This document shows, in pieces, positions 1 to 8,854 of a DNA stretch of 64,000 nucleotides; position 1 is the stretch's first letter, and every line of letters begins with the position of its first letter. The notes under the pieces are model-generated. The model did not search any database. It saw only the letters and a list, made by a program, of their open reading frames with translations, and was not told where the DNA came from. The stretch lies in the NCBI GenBank assembly GCA_040285745.1, contig JAUFOR010000001.1:434001-498000 (forward strand), in the 5' to 3' direction. The stretch is from Barthelona sp. PCE (lineage: Eukaryota; Metamonada: BaSk clade). Position numbers and translations under genes: made by a program.

Positions 1-2195
1 CCCATACAAACAATGACCCCTCTGTTCAGTCATTCGATGATCTGGGAAAGTTCCATGTGAGCCAAAACGATGCTGGGAATAAGATGATGGGGAGCGAGTC
101 ATCTTCCAATCATCTTGTTTTTGAGAAGACCATAAGCTTCTTGAAAGGTGACCTCAAGAAGCTCCCTTCACCTGTCTTCTCTCCATCAACCGCTCGTAAG
201 TTCTCCTGGGACCGCAGATTCAGCGACCTATCACTCACAAACAGCATCACCAGTGATTTCTTTGGTGAATTGACTTCCCCGAATGGATCACCGAGTAACC
301 CGCTGCTGAAGCAAAAAAGCAGTGGCTCAAGCAAGTCCAGTAAGCTCGACCAGGTGATTGGGACCCGGAGATCAGCTTCAGCGGAACCATCCACCGTGAA
401 AGCCTCTGAGAAAATGCTAAGTCTTGCTGCTCCGCCTGAAATGACACACTGCCCCTCAGAGTTCATTGATGTTAACGCCGATAGTATAACATCGAGTTTC
501 ATTGGTCGTACTGACTCCGGAATATCGCTCAGACCTGCACCGAATACCATGCATAGAGCTGGGTCGTACAAGACTATCGATGAGCAATCTGTAGAGTTCG
601 ATCCGTCAAAGGTGATGGAGATGGAAAACCATGATAGTTTAATCTTTGAGCAACCAAGCGGAGGAGAGTTTACCATCGAATTTAGTGATGGAAGCGAGAA
701 TCAGCTGCTTTCTGTAGAGACCGACACTTCATCCGTCGCTGTGGCCTTTCCTATCAGCCAAAAGCACTCCCCATCGTCGCCTCTGTCTCCTGTAACACCC
801 AATTTAGGTGGCGAGGATGATTTGTTTTCTGCGTTTCAGAGTATAGTTATGCTTGACCAAAATGAGAATGAAGACCCGGAGGACGTGAACAACAATGTAT
901 TTTCCGTTTTCAAAAACATTCTCGTTGTCTGCAATGCACACCAAAAAAGCATTTTTGAAATTTTCTGCCGACAGCTAAAGTGTACGTCGGTGTTTCTTGA
1001 TATAGCATTCGATGTTTCGTATATAGCTGAGCGCCGCTCCACTTGCTATTACATGTTCCTTATCTTTTTGTACACTCTTGATTTGGTAACAGTGTTCAGT
1101 TTAGATGAGCTACGTCTACGACAGTTTTTTTACATTGTTTTTGATTTTATGAGCCCCACAAACAGATATCATAACAGAAAGCATGTAATCGATGTGTCTT
1201 ACGCTGTTCTTTTGTTCATGAAGGAAATGTCATTCAAGGAAGTGTTCTCTTCCGATGAGGTACTAGCACTCATGCTTTGTGCGCTCGTGCATGACGCTGG
1301 GCACTTTGGCAAGACGGAAGATGTGTTAAGGAAGACTGACCATATCGTCATTAATAAGTTCAAGGAACACGAGTCCCCCCTCGAATACTTTTCTGTATGC
1401 ATTTTTGAATTTGCTTTGGAGCAGTCGGGACTCCTATCTCACCTTGATCCAACGCGTGTGAAGCGTATCATCAACATGTGTGGTTCGATTATTCTTGCCA
1501 CCGACATGAAACGACACGCGCACTACCTTGACATGGGGTGTGAGCTGGAGGGTATGCAGTTAGGCGAGCTGAATGAGAGCGGAAGACTCGTATTTTTGCA
1601 GCTTCTATTTAAATGCGCTGATATTTCCAACTTGTGCAGGGGTTTTAACATTGCTAAACGATGGGCCAGTCGTTTATATGGAGAAATTGAGGATATGAAG
1701 AAGGATTTCCCAGATATTCCACAATCACTCTCTGTAGAACGAGATGATCCTGCAACGCTAGTGCAGCAGCAGATGTCCTTCATATCATATGTTGCCGAGC
1801 CTTTGTTCAGGCTGGTAATCACTGTGCTTCCCCAATTCAAGTATTTTTTGGATATCATGCAAGTTAACTATGAACTGTGGTCTTTGCGTTTGGCCCGCAT
1901 TAATTTGACACCGTTGGCTACACCGAATGAGGTTGCCATATCCACATCAGCAGACATTGATGATGAGCTGGAGACGGAGTTTTTCAGTGGAACCATGACG
2001 GATGATTCAACAAAACACAGTCGCAGAGGAAGTTATGTTGATGAATTTCTTTTCAAGAGCTCTCAGTTGGCAGCATCTGTTTACTTAGCAGTTGAAACCG
2101 AAACAGATACAGAGTATGAAGAAGAAATGAATAATTTGGTTATTCCACCACCCATTCAGTCTATTTCTGAATCAAGCATAAACACTAAACAGTAG
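1..2195 (+). CDS. 3',5'-cyclic nucleotide phosphodiesterase, 5' end outside window
   Basis: The protein hydrolyses cAMP and/or cGMP to the 5' monophosphate. The frame is open from base 3 to the window edge and has no in-frame ATG near the start, so the gene begins upstream; about 730 residues are visible. The first ~280 residues are Ser/Pro-rich and low complexity. The C-terminal half is a class I PDE catalytic domain: YHNRKH near residue 390 is the HNxxH general-acid/metal motif, LVHDAGH near 430 supplies the HD metal pair, and KCADISN near 540 supplies the third metal-binding Asp. No GAF domain or membrane segment is visible in this part. The acidic, Ser/Thr-rich tail could be a phosphorylation region. 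Substrate preference cannot be read. The gene converges on ARPC4 with 29 nt between stop codons, and an AATAAAC lies about 12 nt after the stop. Confidence 0.9.
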   Translation, partial: HTNNDPSVQSFDDLGKFHVSQNDAGNKMMGSESSSNHLVFEKTISFLKGDLKKLPSPVFSPSTARKFSWDRRFSDLSLTNSITSDFFGELTSPNGSPSNPLLKQKSSGSSKSSKLDQVIGTRRSASAEPSTVKASEKMLSLAAPPEMTHCPSEFIDVNADSITSSFIGRTDSGISLRPAPNTMHRAGSYKTIDEQSVEFDPSKVMEMENHDSLIFEQPSGGEFTIEFSDGSENQLLSVETDTSSVAVAFPISQKHSPSSPLSPVTPNLGGEDDLFSAFQSIVMLDQNENEDPEDVNNNVFSVFKNILVVCNAHQKSIFEIFCRQLKCTSVFLDIAFDVSYIAERRSTCYYMFLIFLYTLDLVTVFSLDELRLRQFFYIVFDFMSPTNRYHNRKHVIDVSYAVLLFMKEMSFKEVFSSDEVLALMLCALVHDAGHFGKTEDVLRKTDHIVINKFKEHESPLEYFSVCIFEFALEQSGLLSHLDPTRVKRIINMCGSIILATDMKRHAHYLDMGCELEGMQLGELNESGRLVFLQLLFKCADISNLCRGFNIAKRWASRLYGEIEDMKKDFPDIPQSLSVERDDPATLVQQQMSFISYVAEPLFRLVITVLPQFKYFLDIMQVNYELWSLRLARINLTPLATPNEVAISTSADIDDELETEFFSGTMTDDSTKHSRRGSYVDEFLFKSSQLAASVYLAVETETDTEYEEEMNNLVIPPPIQSISESSINTKQ

Positions 2196-2224
2196 AGAAA
2201 CGATTACTAATAAACACAGCCTAT

Positions 2225-2743
2225 TTATTTTCGACCATACATCGATGTAAGTAATTGACTGGCAATCTCTCTTGCTCGATTATTCACACCTAATTTCATC
2301 TCTGATACTTCTTTGTCGATGTTCTTCATGAAATCGCAGATCCAATCTACTACACCCCGAGGATCATAGTCATGCAAATGTCTGTGCATGATTAAGAAAC
2401 TTAAATCATATCCCTCTACGGGCTTCTTCCTCAATATCTGGAATTGGTCTGCTCTGGTCATTAGAAAACTAGCAAATCGATCAACAAGAAGAGTATCAAG
2501 ACCATCATTCTGTCGAATAGTTACAGAGAAACGAAGCGAGTTGATTGATGGCTCAATGAGTACCTTCTCCTTAGGTGTGCGTGCAATGACGATCTTACGA
2601 CCGAGCAGCTCCTTATTTCGATCATATTCGACTTCTGGAGTTGTGTAACGTTCTACATTCATGCTTGGAAAGTAGCTCAGAGCGATACATGCGTTTAGCG
2701 TGCTTCTGATTGTTCTTAAAAATGCAGCACCTGTGCTTGCCAT
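2225..2743 (-). CDS. ARPC4: Actin-related protein 2/3 complex subunit 4 (ARPC4, p20)
   Basis: Structural subunit of the Arp2/3 complex, which nucleates branched actin filaments in the cytoplasm. At 172 residues it is the usual length for ARPC4. Hallmarks of the family are visible: the N-terminal helix with SALxNALxL-type spacing, EKVLIEPSINSLRFS, the RKPVEGYDLSFLIMH segment and IDKEVSEMKLGVNNRAR near the C-terminus. The ATG at 2743 is the natural family start. Presence of this subunit argues against Giardia-type diplomonads, which lack Arp2/3. The region upstream is 384 nt and is shared divergently with the DPY-30 gene. Confidence 0.95.
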   Translation of the reverse strand: MASTGAAFLRTIRSTLNACIALSYFPSMNVERYTTPEVEYDRNKELLGRKIVIARTPKEKVLIEPSINSLRFSVTIRQNDGLDTLLVDRFASFLMTRADQFQILRKKPVEGYDLSFLIMHRHLHDYDPRGVVDWICDFMKNIDKEVSEMKLGVNNRAREIASQLLTSMYGRK

Positions 2744-3127
2744 GATACGGGTTGAAAAGGAATTACAATATTTTTAAGTAACGACAACGACCCTTGCTGG
2801 TTTTGGTTTGCATTAAACATTACGTTTGTCTCAGAAAAATTCACAAATGTAAATAGAATTGAAATTGCTCTGAATCTTTAAATTGTGGCATGAACAGCAG
2901 GTATCTTCCTGAAAAACTGAATTTGGATGAATTGATCTGCATAAAACTTCATTTACGTTCTGCAAAATGATATTGCCGGGAAAAAGCTGCTTTTCTTACC
3001 CATTTAGAATTTAACCCAATTGCAAGGCAAATTAATTCCATTAAAGTCCGATGATCTACGTATAAAAGTCAAAAATCATTATCAAAGTGTAGTAGTGTTT
3101 TTCTTCCCTATCTAGTTATTGTACATT
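2744..3127. other. Intergenic region between divergent genes, no gene seen
   Basis: This 384-nt AT-rich stretch lies between the divergent starts of ARPC4 and the DPY-30 gene. I see no open frame, tRNA or repeat in it. It presumably carries both promoters. A TTTTCAAC element lies 10-15 nt before the ARPC4 ATG on the minus strand. Confidence 0.6.
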
Positions 3128-3530
3128 ATGCCTGAAGGTATGAGAAGCCAGTGCAGCTTGAACGCTCCATCTTTACGATTCTGTTCTGCGATTTATTGAT
3201 AATTGCTGGTTTTTATGCGCTTAACCCAAACAATGAGCATTTTCTTTGATTTTAGCGTTTCTGAGTTCTGCAAGGATGTTATTGAGCTTACATTTAGATA
3301 TTCCCGTAACAGAGGTTACCAACGAGCCTGAGCACATTGAAAGTCTTGCCTCTTCCGTACAAGATAAGCTCGCAAGTGAGTCTCTTCCCATCCGTGCATA
3401 CCTCGACCAAACTGTCGTGCCTGTTTTGCTGGAAGGTATGACTGCTCTTTGCCGCAACCGCCCTGGTGGTGCTGCCGCTGCAATTGAGTTCCTTGGAACT
3501 TTCCTGCTTAAGAAGGCTGCTAGCATGTAA
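3128..3530 (+). CDS. DPY-30 domain protein, spliced (exons 3128-3137 and 3256-3530)
   Basis: A small protein with a DPY-30 dimerisation helix pair ([20 protein letters not shown], then [12 protein letters not shown]). In other eukaryotes this domain serves in COMPASS/MLL histone methyltransferases and in radial-spoke or adenylate-kinase axonemal complexes; which applies here cannot be told. The continuous frame has no ATG before residue MLLSLH at 3276. An exon reading ATG CCT GAA G at 3128-3137, followed by GTATG at 3138 and a TTTTAG acceptor ending at 3255, joins in frame to CGTTTCTG and gives [13 protein letters not shown]. The protein would be 94 residues. Without splicing the gene would start at 3276 with 84 residues. 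The stop overlaps an AATAAAA. Confidence 0.75.
3138..3255 (+). other. Predicted spliceosomal intron, 118 nt
   Basis: The donor is GTATGA and the acceptor is CTTTGATTTTAG. Splicing is phase 1 and preserves the DPY-30 reading frame. Length and acceptor motif closely match the 120-nt intron at 31891-32010, which supports both. Confidence 0.65.
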
Positions 3531-3824
3531 TAAAAACACCACATTCTAAGAAATTGATATTTTTTTTTTGTCAGTGATCTTGATGACATTGCATTCTATT
3601 ACTCTTGCTTAACGAATATATTTAGAGCATGAAATGATACTTATCCATATTGTTAACCATGAAATAGCTGCATAAAAACTAACGCTACTAAAGCGTCTAA
3701 TAACTACAAAATACTAATTTGTGTTCGAAATCCATCAATTAGTCTGTCTTATGTACCTACTGATCCATGTAAAAGAAAGCAATCTTTTGTTTCACCAAAT
3801 ATTTCTATTTTCGCAACAGAATCA

Positions 3825-5045
3825 ATGTCATATCGCGAAGTATCAAACTTTGTTAGGCAGATGAAGGTTCTGGGGTTCCCGCATCAACTAAATCATCGAT
3901 CATTCCAAAAACCGAACTTTAATCTCATGAAAACGTTGCTACAATGGCTTGTGCAGAAGTATGACTCCAACATTACCGTCATTGACTCGGTGGAGACCGA
4001 AGAAGATCGTGTTTTCTTTGTAAGAAGCGTTGTTGATATTCTTGCCAGTAAGGGTATTCGTCTCAACGGTAAACGTCTTTATCAATCCACTTCTCTATCT
4101 GTCCGCGAACTGCTCAAGATTTCGAAGTTAGTATATAAGGGACATCGTTACAGTATCATATCCCCTGAAAAGCGTATGGAGATCAGTGGAAAAACTGCTG
4201 ATGAAGCGTTACAAGAACTCCAAAACTCCGTAACGACGCTGCGAAATGCACGTAGCTCTGCCAATAACATGAGTAAGGTCGGTACAGCGGTCTTTGATAT
4301 TTTACAGGATGAAGACGAGCACAAAAAAAAGAGATTGGATGCTTTAAGCAAGGTAACGAACGTAGACTCGATTGAGGCTGAGCTTTCCCATATCGTTGAG
4401 ACAAAGAGAGAAAGACTAAAAGTCTTAAGTGAAGAGACTCTAGAGAATAGAAGTAACTTAGCTGTTTTGACGAAGAGGTTAAACAAGAGGAACACTGAGT
4501 TGCAGCGCAATGAGAAGAGGTTGAAGTCATTGGAGAGTATAAAACCCAGTTATCTTAAAGAGCTGGAGAATTTAAGATCAAATCTGAGTGAATTGCATGA
4601 ACATTACGTCGATTTATCACAAAATGTCGCGTATCTGAATAACTTGCATGAAGAGAAGAGCAAGAAAGAGATGGATGATAACGAAAAAGAAATGGAAGAA
4701 CTAAAATTATTGAGAAAGAAATCAAGTAAGCATTTACTGGATGATGAAGATGACATTCTGAACCACACACAGATCGTTGACAGCTCAACAACCATTATAG
4801 ATGATGGGAAGGAAGCAAACTTCGGTACATTAGATAGACCAGTAGCAAGACCGAAAAACGTACGCAGCAGTAATCGAATGGCTATCAGTGACTCTGATTT
4901 GAGTGAGAGCGAGGAGGAAGACTCGTCAACTGGGCTCAGTGATGAAGATTTTCTATTGAGCGATGAAGAGTCGTCAGATGACATCATCTTCTTGAGTGAT
5001 GAGAACACAGCAGGATACTTAATCAGTGATGATGATTCAATCTAG
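3825..5045 (+). CDS. CLUAP1: Intraflagellar transport protein IFT38 (CLUAP1/qilin)
   Basis: Subunit of the IFT-B complex that carries cargo along the ciliary axoneme toward the tip. The N-terminal ~115 residues form the diverged calponin-homology fold typical of CLUAP1: MSYREVSNFVRQMKVLGFP, then PNFNLMKTLLQWLVQKY, EEDRVFFVRSVVDILASK and a KLYQSTSLSVRELLKIS block. A coiled coil follows from about residue 130 to 300. The last ~90 residues are an acidic Ser/Asp/Glu tail, as in other CLUAP1 proteins. At 406 residues the length matches the family. Its presence indicates that the organism builds a flagellum by IFT. The stop codon overlaps the 3' end of the convergent gene at 5037. Confidence 0.93.
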   Translation: MSYREVSNFVRQMKVLGFPHQLNHRSFQKPNFNLMKTLLQWLVQKYDSNITVIDSVETEEDRVFFVRSVVDILASKGIRLNGKRLYQSTSLSVRELLKISKLVYKGHRYSIISPEKRMEISGKTADEALQELQNSVTTLRNARSSANNMSKVGTAVFDILQDEDEHKKKRLDALSKVTNVDSIEAELSHIVETKRERLKVLSEETLENRSNLAVLTKRLNKRNTELQRNEKRLKSLESIKPSYLKELENLRSNLSELHEHYVDLSQNVAYLNNLHEEKSKKEMDDNEKEMEELKLLRKKSSKHLLDDEDDILNHTQIVDSSTTIIDDGKEANFGTLDRPVARPKNVRSSNRMAISDSDLSESEEEDSSTGLSDEDFLLSDEESSDDIIFLSDENTAGYLISDDDSI

Positions 5046-5426
5046 TTTATGTAAATGATCAAAGAGTTCGTTAACCAAAGTCGTTAAATAATCGTCAATC
5101 ACAGGATTCCTATCAAATAACGGCCGTATTGTACTACTTTTGTTGGGAATATCCAACTCAATATCGTCTACGTCGTTAGATTCTAAATCTCCAGATTTTG
5201 AAAACGTTATTGGAACGATAGGATTATGTATGTTGGTTGCCGTGGCAGAATTCGATAGTACATGTTCAGATACCGGTCTTGAAAACGTAGAATCGCTATC
5301 TGATGTAAGGTACCCACTTTCAAATGATTCTTTCGAATTGTTGAGCTCTACAGCGTTTGTGGTGCCCCTTGAGAGTCTTGCATAGCTTAGCTCGTCAACA
5401 ACACCCTTAGAGGTGCAGCAGCCCAT
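5037..5426 (-). CDS. Small acylated protein with MGCC N-terminus, unknown function
   Basis: I do not recognise the family. The 129-residue protein begins MGCCTSK: Gly2 suits N-myristoylation and Cys3/Cys4 suit palmitoylation, so it probably sits on the cytosolic face of a membrane, possibly the flagellar membrane, where many MGCC proteins reside. The rest is Ser/Asp-rich and looks disordered, apart from a short C-terminal helix (DDYLTTLVNELFDHLHKLD). It shares the MGCC start with LAMTOR1 but not the body. The gene is convergent with IFT38 and overlaps its last 9 nt, so both stop codons lie in the shared segment. Confidence 0.75.
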   Translation of the reverse strand: MGCCTSKGVVDELSYARLSRGTTNAVELNNSKESFESGYLTSDSDSTFSRPVSEHVLSNSATATNIHNPIVPITFSKSGDLESNDVDDIELDIPNKSSTIRPLFDRNPVIDDYLTTLVNELFDHLHKLD

Positions 5427-5588
5427 AGTACAAAAAGATTAAATAAACTAATACAGGTTTTACCCGAATATTGGTGGCTAGGAAGCGTGTAAAGATCATA
5501 TAACAATCATGCATCCAGATTATTCACTAAAAACAAGCAAATTACCACAATTTTTTAATTTTCCTATAAGACATTTATTACAACAACA

Positions 5589-6098
5589 TTATTCGTCCTT
5601 GGGCATCATTTTGTGGAAGGTGGTGGCAAAGTGACACTGTCCAGCACCGGAAGGACCATACATCTTTGAAATTTCCAAGAGTGTGGTAGAAGTCTCCTCT
5701 TCCTCCATCTGCTCCTCAAGCATACGGGTACAGAGAGCCTTCAGGGGAACATCAACGAGCTCATCAGCCTTGTCGTAAATATTTTGGATATCAGCGGTTG
5801 TTTCCTTCTCAAAAATGACAAATTTTTCAATAATATCGGTAAGAGTTGCTAATTCGTTGAATGTCTCAACAGTGGGGAAGGGGTGGATATTAAAAGTGAC
5901 ACCACGAGCTTGAAGGTGCTTTTCCCAGAGCTTACCATGATCGAGTTCCTCACTGGCTTGCTCTTCAAAAAATTTCGCTAAACGAGGATAGTTTCTGCGG
6001 TCCATCTCCATAGCAATGTTACGATAGCGGAGAAAGTTCAAGATTTCAGCGGAATGCTGATCGACTACAAGCTGAGCTAATTCTGGGTTAATCTCCAT
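5589..6098 (-). CDS. Ferritin, bacterial non-haem type
   Basis: Iron-storage protein that oxidises Fe(II) at a dinuclear ferroxidase centre and stores it in a 24-mer shell. The 169-residue length and four-helix pattern are those of prokaryotic FtnA. Ligand residues are visible in order: Glu in DQHSAEILNFLRY (helix A), the ExxH of EEQASEELDHGKLW (helix B), Glu in EKETTADI (helix C) and Gln/Glu in LEEQMEEEETS. No targeting peptide is apparent, so it is likely cytosolic. The similarity is to bacterial rather than animal ferritin, which suggests acquisition by lateral transfer. A TAATAAATG poly(A)-like signal follows the stop. Confidence 0.92.
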   Translation of the reverse strand: MEINPELAQLVVDQHSAEILNFLRYRNIAMEMDRRNYPRLAKFFEEQASEELDHGKLWEKHLQARGVTFNIHPFPTVETFNELATLTDIIEKFVIFEKETTADIQNIYDKADELVDVPLKALCTRMLEEQMEEEETSTTLLEISKMYGPSGAGQCHFATTFHKMMPKDE

Positions 6099-6376
6099 TT
6101 TATGTATTTATATGTAACAAATGAATAGATTTAAGCAAAAAAAAAATGCTATTAACGTTTAAAAAACGAATACAAAAGTCCAGCTCATTGATAATCTACA
6201 ACGCCATTCCAACTTCATTAAACGACTCAAACATACTTGTCAACCCGCTGCAGCGGATTAAAAACTGATTTCACTTAAAACCCAACTTTACAATCAAATC
6301 TTTGTTACACTTCTGTATCACCATTTATATATGACTTTCGCGCATAAAAACTGTTTCTATGTGGCATAAAGGCCTT

Positions 6377-7420
6377 CTAAAAGCTACTCTGCGTTTCAAA
6401 AGAAACCCTTCCCATTCTTGGTAAATGTGGTATAGTTTCATCAATGCGCACCTGGTCTGATTGTTCCCCGTAATTGTAATCCTTAATGTCCCTGTTTCGA
6501 TTATGTAAGTTCACTGGAGTGAATGGTAAAGGAACTATCTTAGCTGAACGGTTTTCTCCTCCTCCATGACTCTTTGACAAGAAGAAAACCCCGAAGAATA
6601 TGAAAACAAGACTGAAAGCAAATAAAACAATCTGCGTAAAACCTAAATTGTCGAATTCATCCAAAACAAGCAGTCCGTTGAAGAAAGAACTGACCGCCAG
6701 CGTGATGTAGTATGTTGGGATAATGAGGATCTGATCAAAATCCCGTAAAGCCAGCTGGAGCAAATGATTCTGTAACAGCAAGGTGATGATAGTCAAAAAA
6801 AGCAAAAAACTCATTCCCCAGTGTTGAAACTGGTTCTGGATATCAAGAGTTGTGCTTATAAGTTCGCTTATAAGTTTAGCAAGAAGATTTCCAAAGCAAC
6901 CAACAAGTCCGGCTGTTAGCCCTGCATAAACGCCAATTTTTGCACCAAAAACGTTCAAAAATCCAGCTAGCATGCATACAATAGATAAGTAAATGCCCGA
7001 AAACTCACGTACATCAAAATATTTCAACACATCGACAATAAAGAAGCGAACTTGCGACTTTGGACTGAACAAAACTGCAAAAAAAGCTCCAATAAATATA
7101 AGAAGCGTGCCCAGAAGATCATATCGTGTGAATGATTCCCCGTTAAACTTTACAGCGAGCACAGCTGAGACAAACAAACCTGTAGACCCAATGGGCAGCA
7201 CAAGACTTAAAGGGATGTAGCTCAACGCCATCAGATCAATCGCTGCCCCAGAGAGATAAACTAAAAAACACAAAAACCAACGCCAGTTCGCAAAATATGG
7301 TTTTGCCTCGTTCTCTTCAAAATTACTCCGATTATGTACTCTTTTCATCAAACTCAGCCCCACGTTCTGAACTACCGATCCAGATAGCGCCAAAATAAGA
7401 CCAATCGAAAATGAAGACAT
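6377..7420 (-). CDS. NIPA-family magnesium transporter-like membrane protein
   Basis: A multi-pass protein of the DMT/EamA-related NIPA (DUF803) family, whose animal members move Mg2+ across the plasma or endosomal membrane. The N-terminus carries the family pattern: SSFSIGLILALSGSVVQNVG, then WRWFLCFLVYLSGAAIDLMAL and PLSLVLPIGSTGLFVSAVLA. About nine hydrophobic segments are visible across 347 residues, followed by a ~55-residue cytosolic tail rich in charged residues. The frame extends 18 nt upstream without an ATG, so the start is the ATG at 7420. The gene lies only 24 nt after the stop codon of the primase gene on the same strand, so its promoter must overlap the 3' end of that gene. Confidence 0.88.
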   Translation of the reverse strand: MSSFSIGLILALSGSVVQNVGLSLMKRVHNRSNFEENEAKPYFANWRWFLCFLVYLSGAAIDLMALSYIPLSLVLPIGSTGLFVSAVLAVKFNGESFTRYDLLGTLLIFIGAFFAVLFSPKSQVRFFIVDVLKYFDVREFSGIYLSIVCMLAGFLNVFGAKIGVYAGLTAGLVGCFGNLLAKLISELISTTLDIQNQFQHWGMSFLLFLTIITLLLQNHLLQLALRDFDQILIIPTYYITLAVSSFFNGLLVLDEFDNLGFTQIVLFAFSLVFIFFGVFFLSKSHGGGENRSAKIVPLPFTPVNLHNRNRDIKDYNYGEQSDQVRIDETIPHLPRMGRVSFETQSSF

Positions 7421-7444
7421 TGCAAAAAATAAAAACAAATGATT

Positions 7445-8782
7445 CTATTTACTCTGAGGTATCTCTCCCTGTTGTGACACGGAAGCTACGTGCATCACGA
7501 AATCTACAGGATTATTAATTGGCAAAACTCCTTCTGGAACATCATATAAACTCTCCAGAACCAACCTACACCCCATTCGCGGATCATTGTCTTTGGCCTC
7601 CATGATCTTACGCACCGCTTCTCCACGGCACCCCATGTCCCCCAACATATTCTTCAGACGGTTTGTGGGCATATTAGCCATCGGGCAACCATGGATAGTT
7701 GAAGACCAGTCGCAGGGAGGGAGATCAAGTATCATTCTGCTACACGTGTAACACCCGTATTTGTTACGGGAACCAACGAGCCCGTACGCATGCTTCACAC
7801 CGTATTCATACTGCTTCCACTTGGGAGTGGCACCAATGTGCTTCCCTACAATCTTAATTGCCTCCTCATAAGGGATGTCACAGCCGACCAAAAATCTGCT
7901 CAGCTGAACTCTGCCCTCGTATTTGAGCGCATGTGCTCTTTTAGTATGGTTGAAAAGTGCAAACATACAAGGGGGGACGCACTCTTCGACATCAAATACC
8001 GTTGTCTTCTTTGCCTGCTTTCTAGCGCTCAGGAACATGCTTGGGATGTTGATGAGAGATATAACAAGAGGATGTCCAATGATTCGTTCACGGTTAGTTC
8101 CAAAAAAAGCGAGTCTTTCCTTTAATCCTCGAATAAACATTGAATGGACGAGTCCTACAAGTTGGTAGCGATGCACATACACCAGCCCGCTGCGCACGAT
8201 ATTTCTGTTTAGTATCAAAGCTCGAGGCAACATTTCGAAACGAAGCGCAAATACATCGTCAAATGAAAATATTGGATGCTGTTTGGTGTGGAACGTTGCG
8301 TGACACCGGGCAATACTCGGCCCATGTAGCTCCTTTTCCACCTCAGTCAATGACCTGATGGGTAACTGGAACATGTGTGATATATCTTGCGTTTCTGACG
8401 ATATTTCAAGCTCTAACTTGGCAATACGTTGCTCTGCATTGATGAAAAAGTCAAGGTGATCCCGCTCTTCAGTCAATCCAAAGAGCATACATAAAACCCA
8501 ATGACTGATGCGGTCGTAGACGGTAGTTTTCGCTCCTTCCTCGTCAGACCACAGCGTCTTATCTGGGTCCACCGTGCGAAGAAGGTTACAGTACTCCTGA
8601 GTCGATATATTCTGATTATTATACACTGCATCCAGTAACTTCATCCTAATGAGGACTGCGTTCTCTACCATAGGTAGAGGCATGCAGTCGAACACCTTTG
8701 ATGTAGATCCGTACATGTTAAACGTTCGAGTTGGCTGAGTCAACATTCGACGTGATTTTTTTAGAGAAACAAGGCCCTGCAT
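7445..8782 (-). CDS. PRIM2: DNA primase large subunit (PriL/PRIM2)
   Basis: Regulatory subunit of the eukaryotic primase, part of the DNA polymerase alpha complex that makes RNA-DNA primers. The N-terminal helical domain (residues ~10-240) and the C-terminal Fe-S domain are both present. The latter shows PPCMFALFNHTKRAHALKY, RVQLSRFLVGCDIPYEEAI, GCYTCSRM and DWSSTIHGCPM, supplying the conserved cysteines that bind the [4Fe-4S] cluster. At 445 residues it is a little shorter than the human protein (509). The frame reaches 8812 upstream but the first ATG is at 8782. CIAO1 at 28670-29590, also in this window, belongs to the pathway that would insert its cluster. Confidence 0.94.
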   Translation of the reverse strand: MQGLVSLKKSRRMLTQPTRTFNMYGSTSKVFDCMPLPMVENAVLIRMKLLDAVYNNQNISTQEYCNLLRTVDPDKTLWSDEEGAKTTVYDRISHWVLCMLFGLTEERDHLDFFINAEQRIAKLELEISSETQDISHMFQLPIRSLTEVEKELHGPSIARCHATFHTKQHPIFSFDDVFALRFEMLPRALILNRNIVRSGLVYVHRYQLVGLVHSMFIRGLKERLAFFGTNRERIIGHPLVISLINIPSMFLSARKQAKKTTVFDVEECVPPCMFALFNHTKRAHALKYEGRVQLSRFLVGCDIPYEEAIKIVGKHIGATPKWKQYEYGVKHAYGLVGSRNKYGCYTCSRMILDLPPCDWSSTIHGCPMANMPTNRLKNMLGDMGCRGEAVRKIMEAKDNDPRMGCRLVLESLYDVPEGVLPINNPVDFVMHVASVSQQGEIPQSK

Positions 8783-8854
8783 CTTCTGCCTCACAATATT
8801 AACCACTCTGGTCGATCAAAAAAGAAAGAAAATCAGCAAAACAGCTGATTAATT

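Noticed and set aside
57-59. Start of the phosphodiesterase at base 57
   Set aside because: That codon is GTG and the frame is open to the window edge, so the true start lies upstream.
110-676. Long antisense frame in the phosphodiesterase N-terminus
   Set aside because: It mirrors the Ser-rich coding sequence and has no protein-like domain; a shadow of the real gene.
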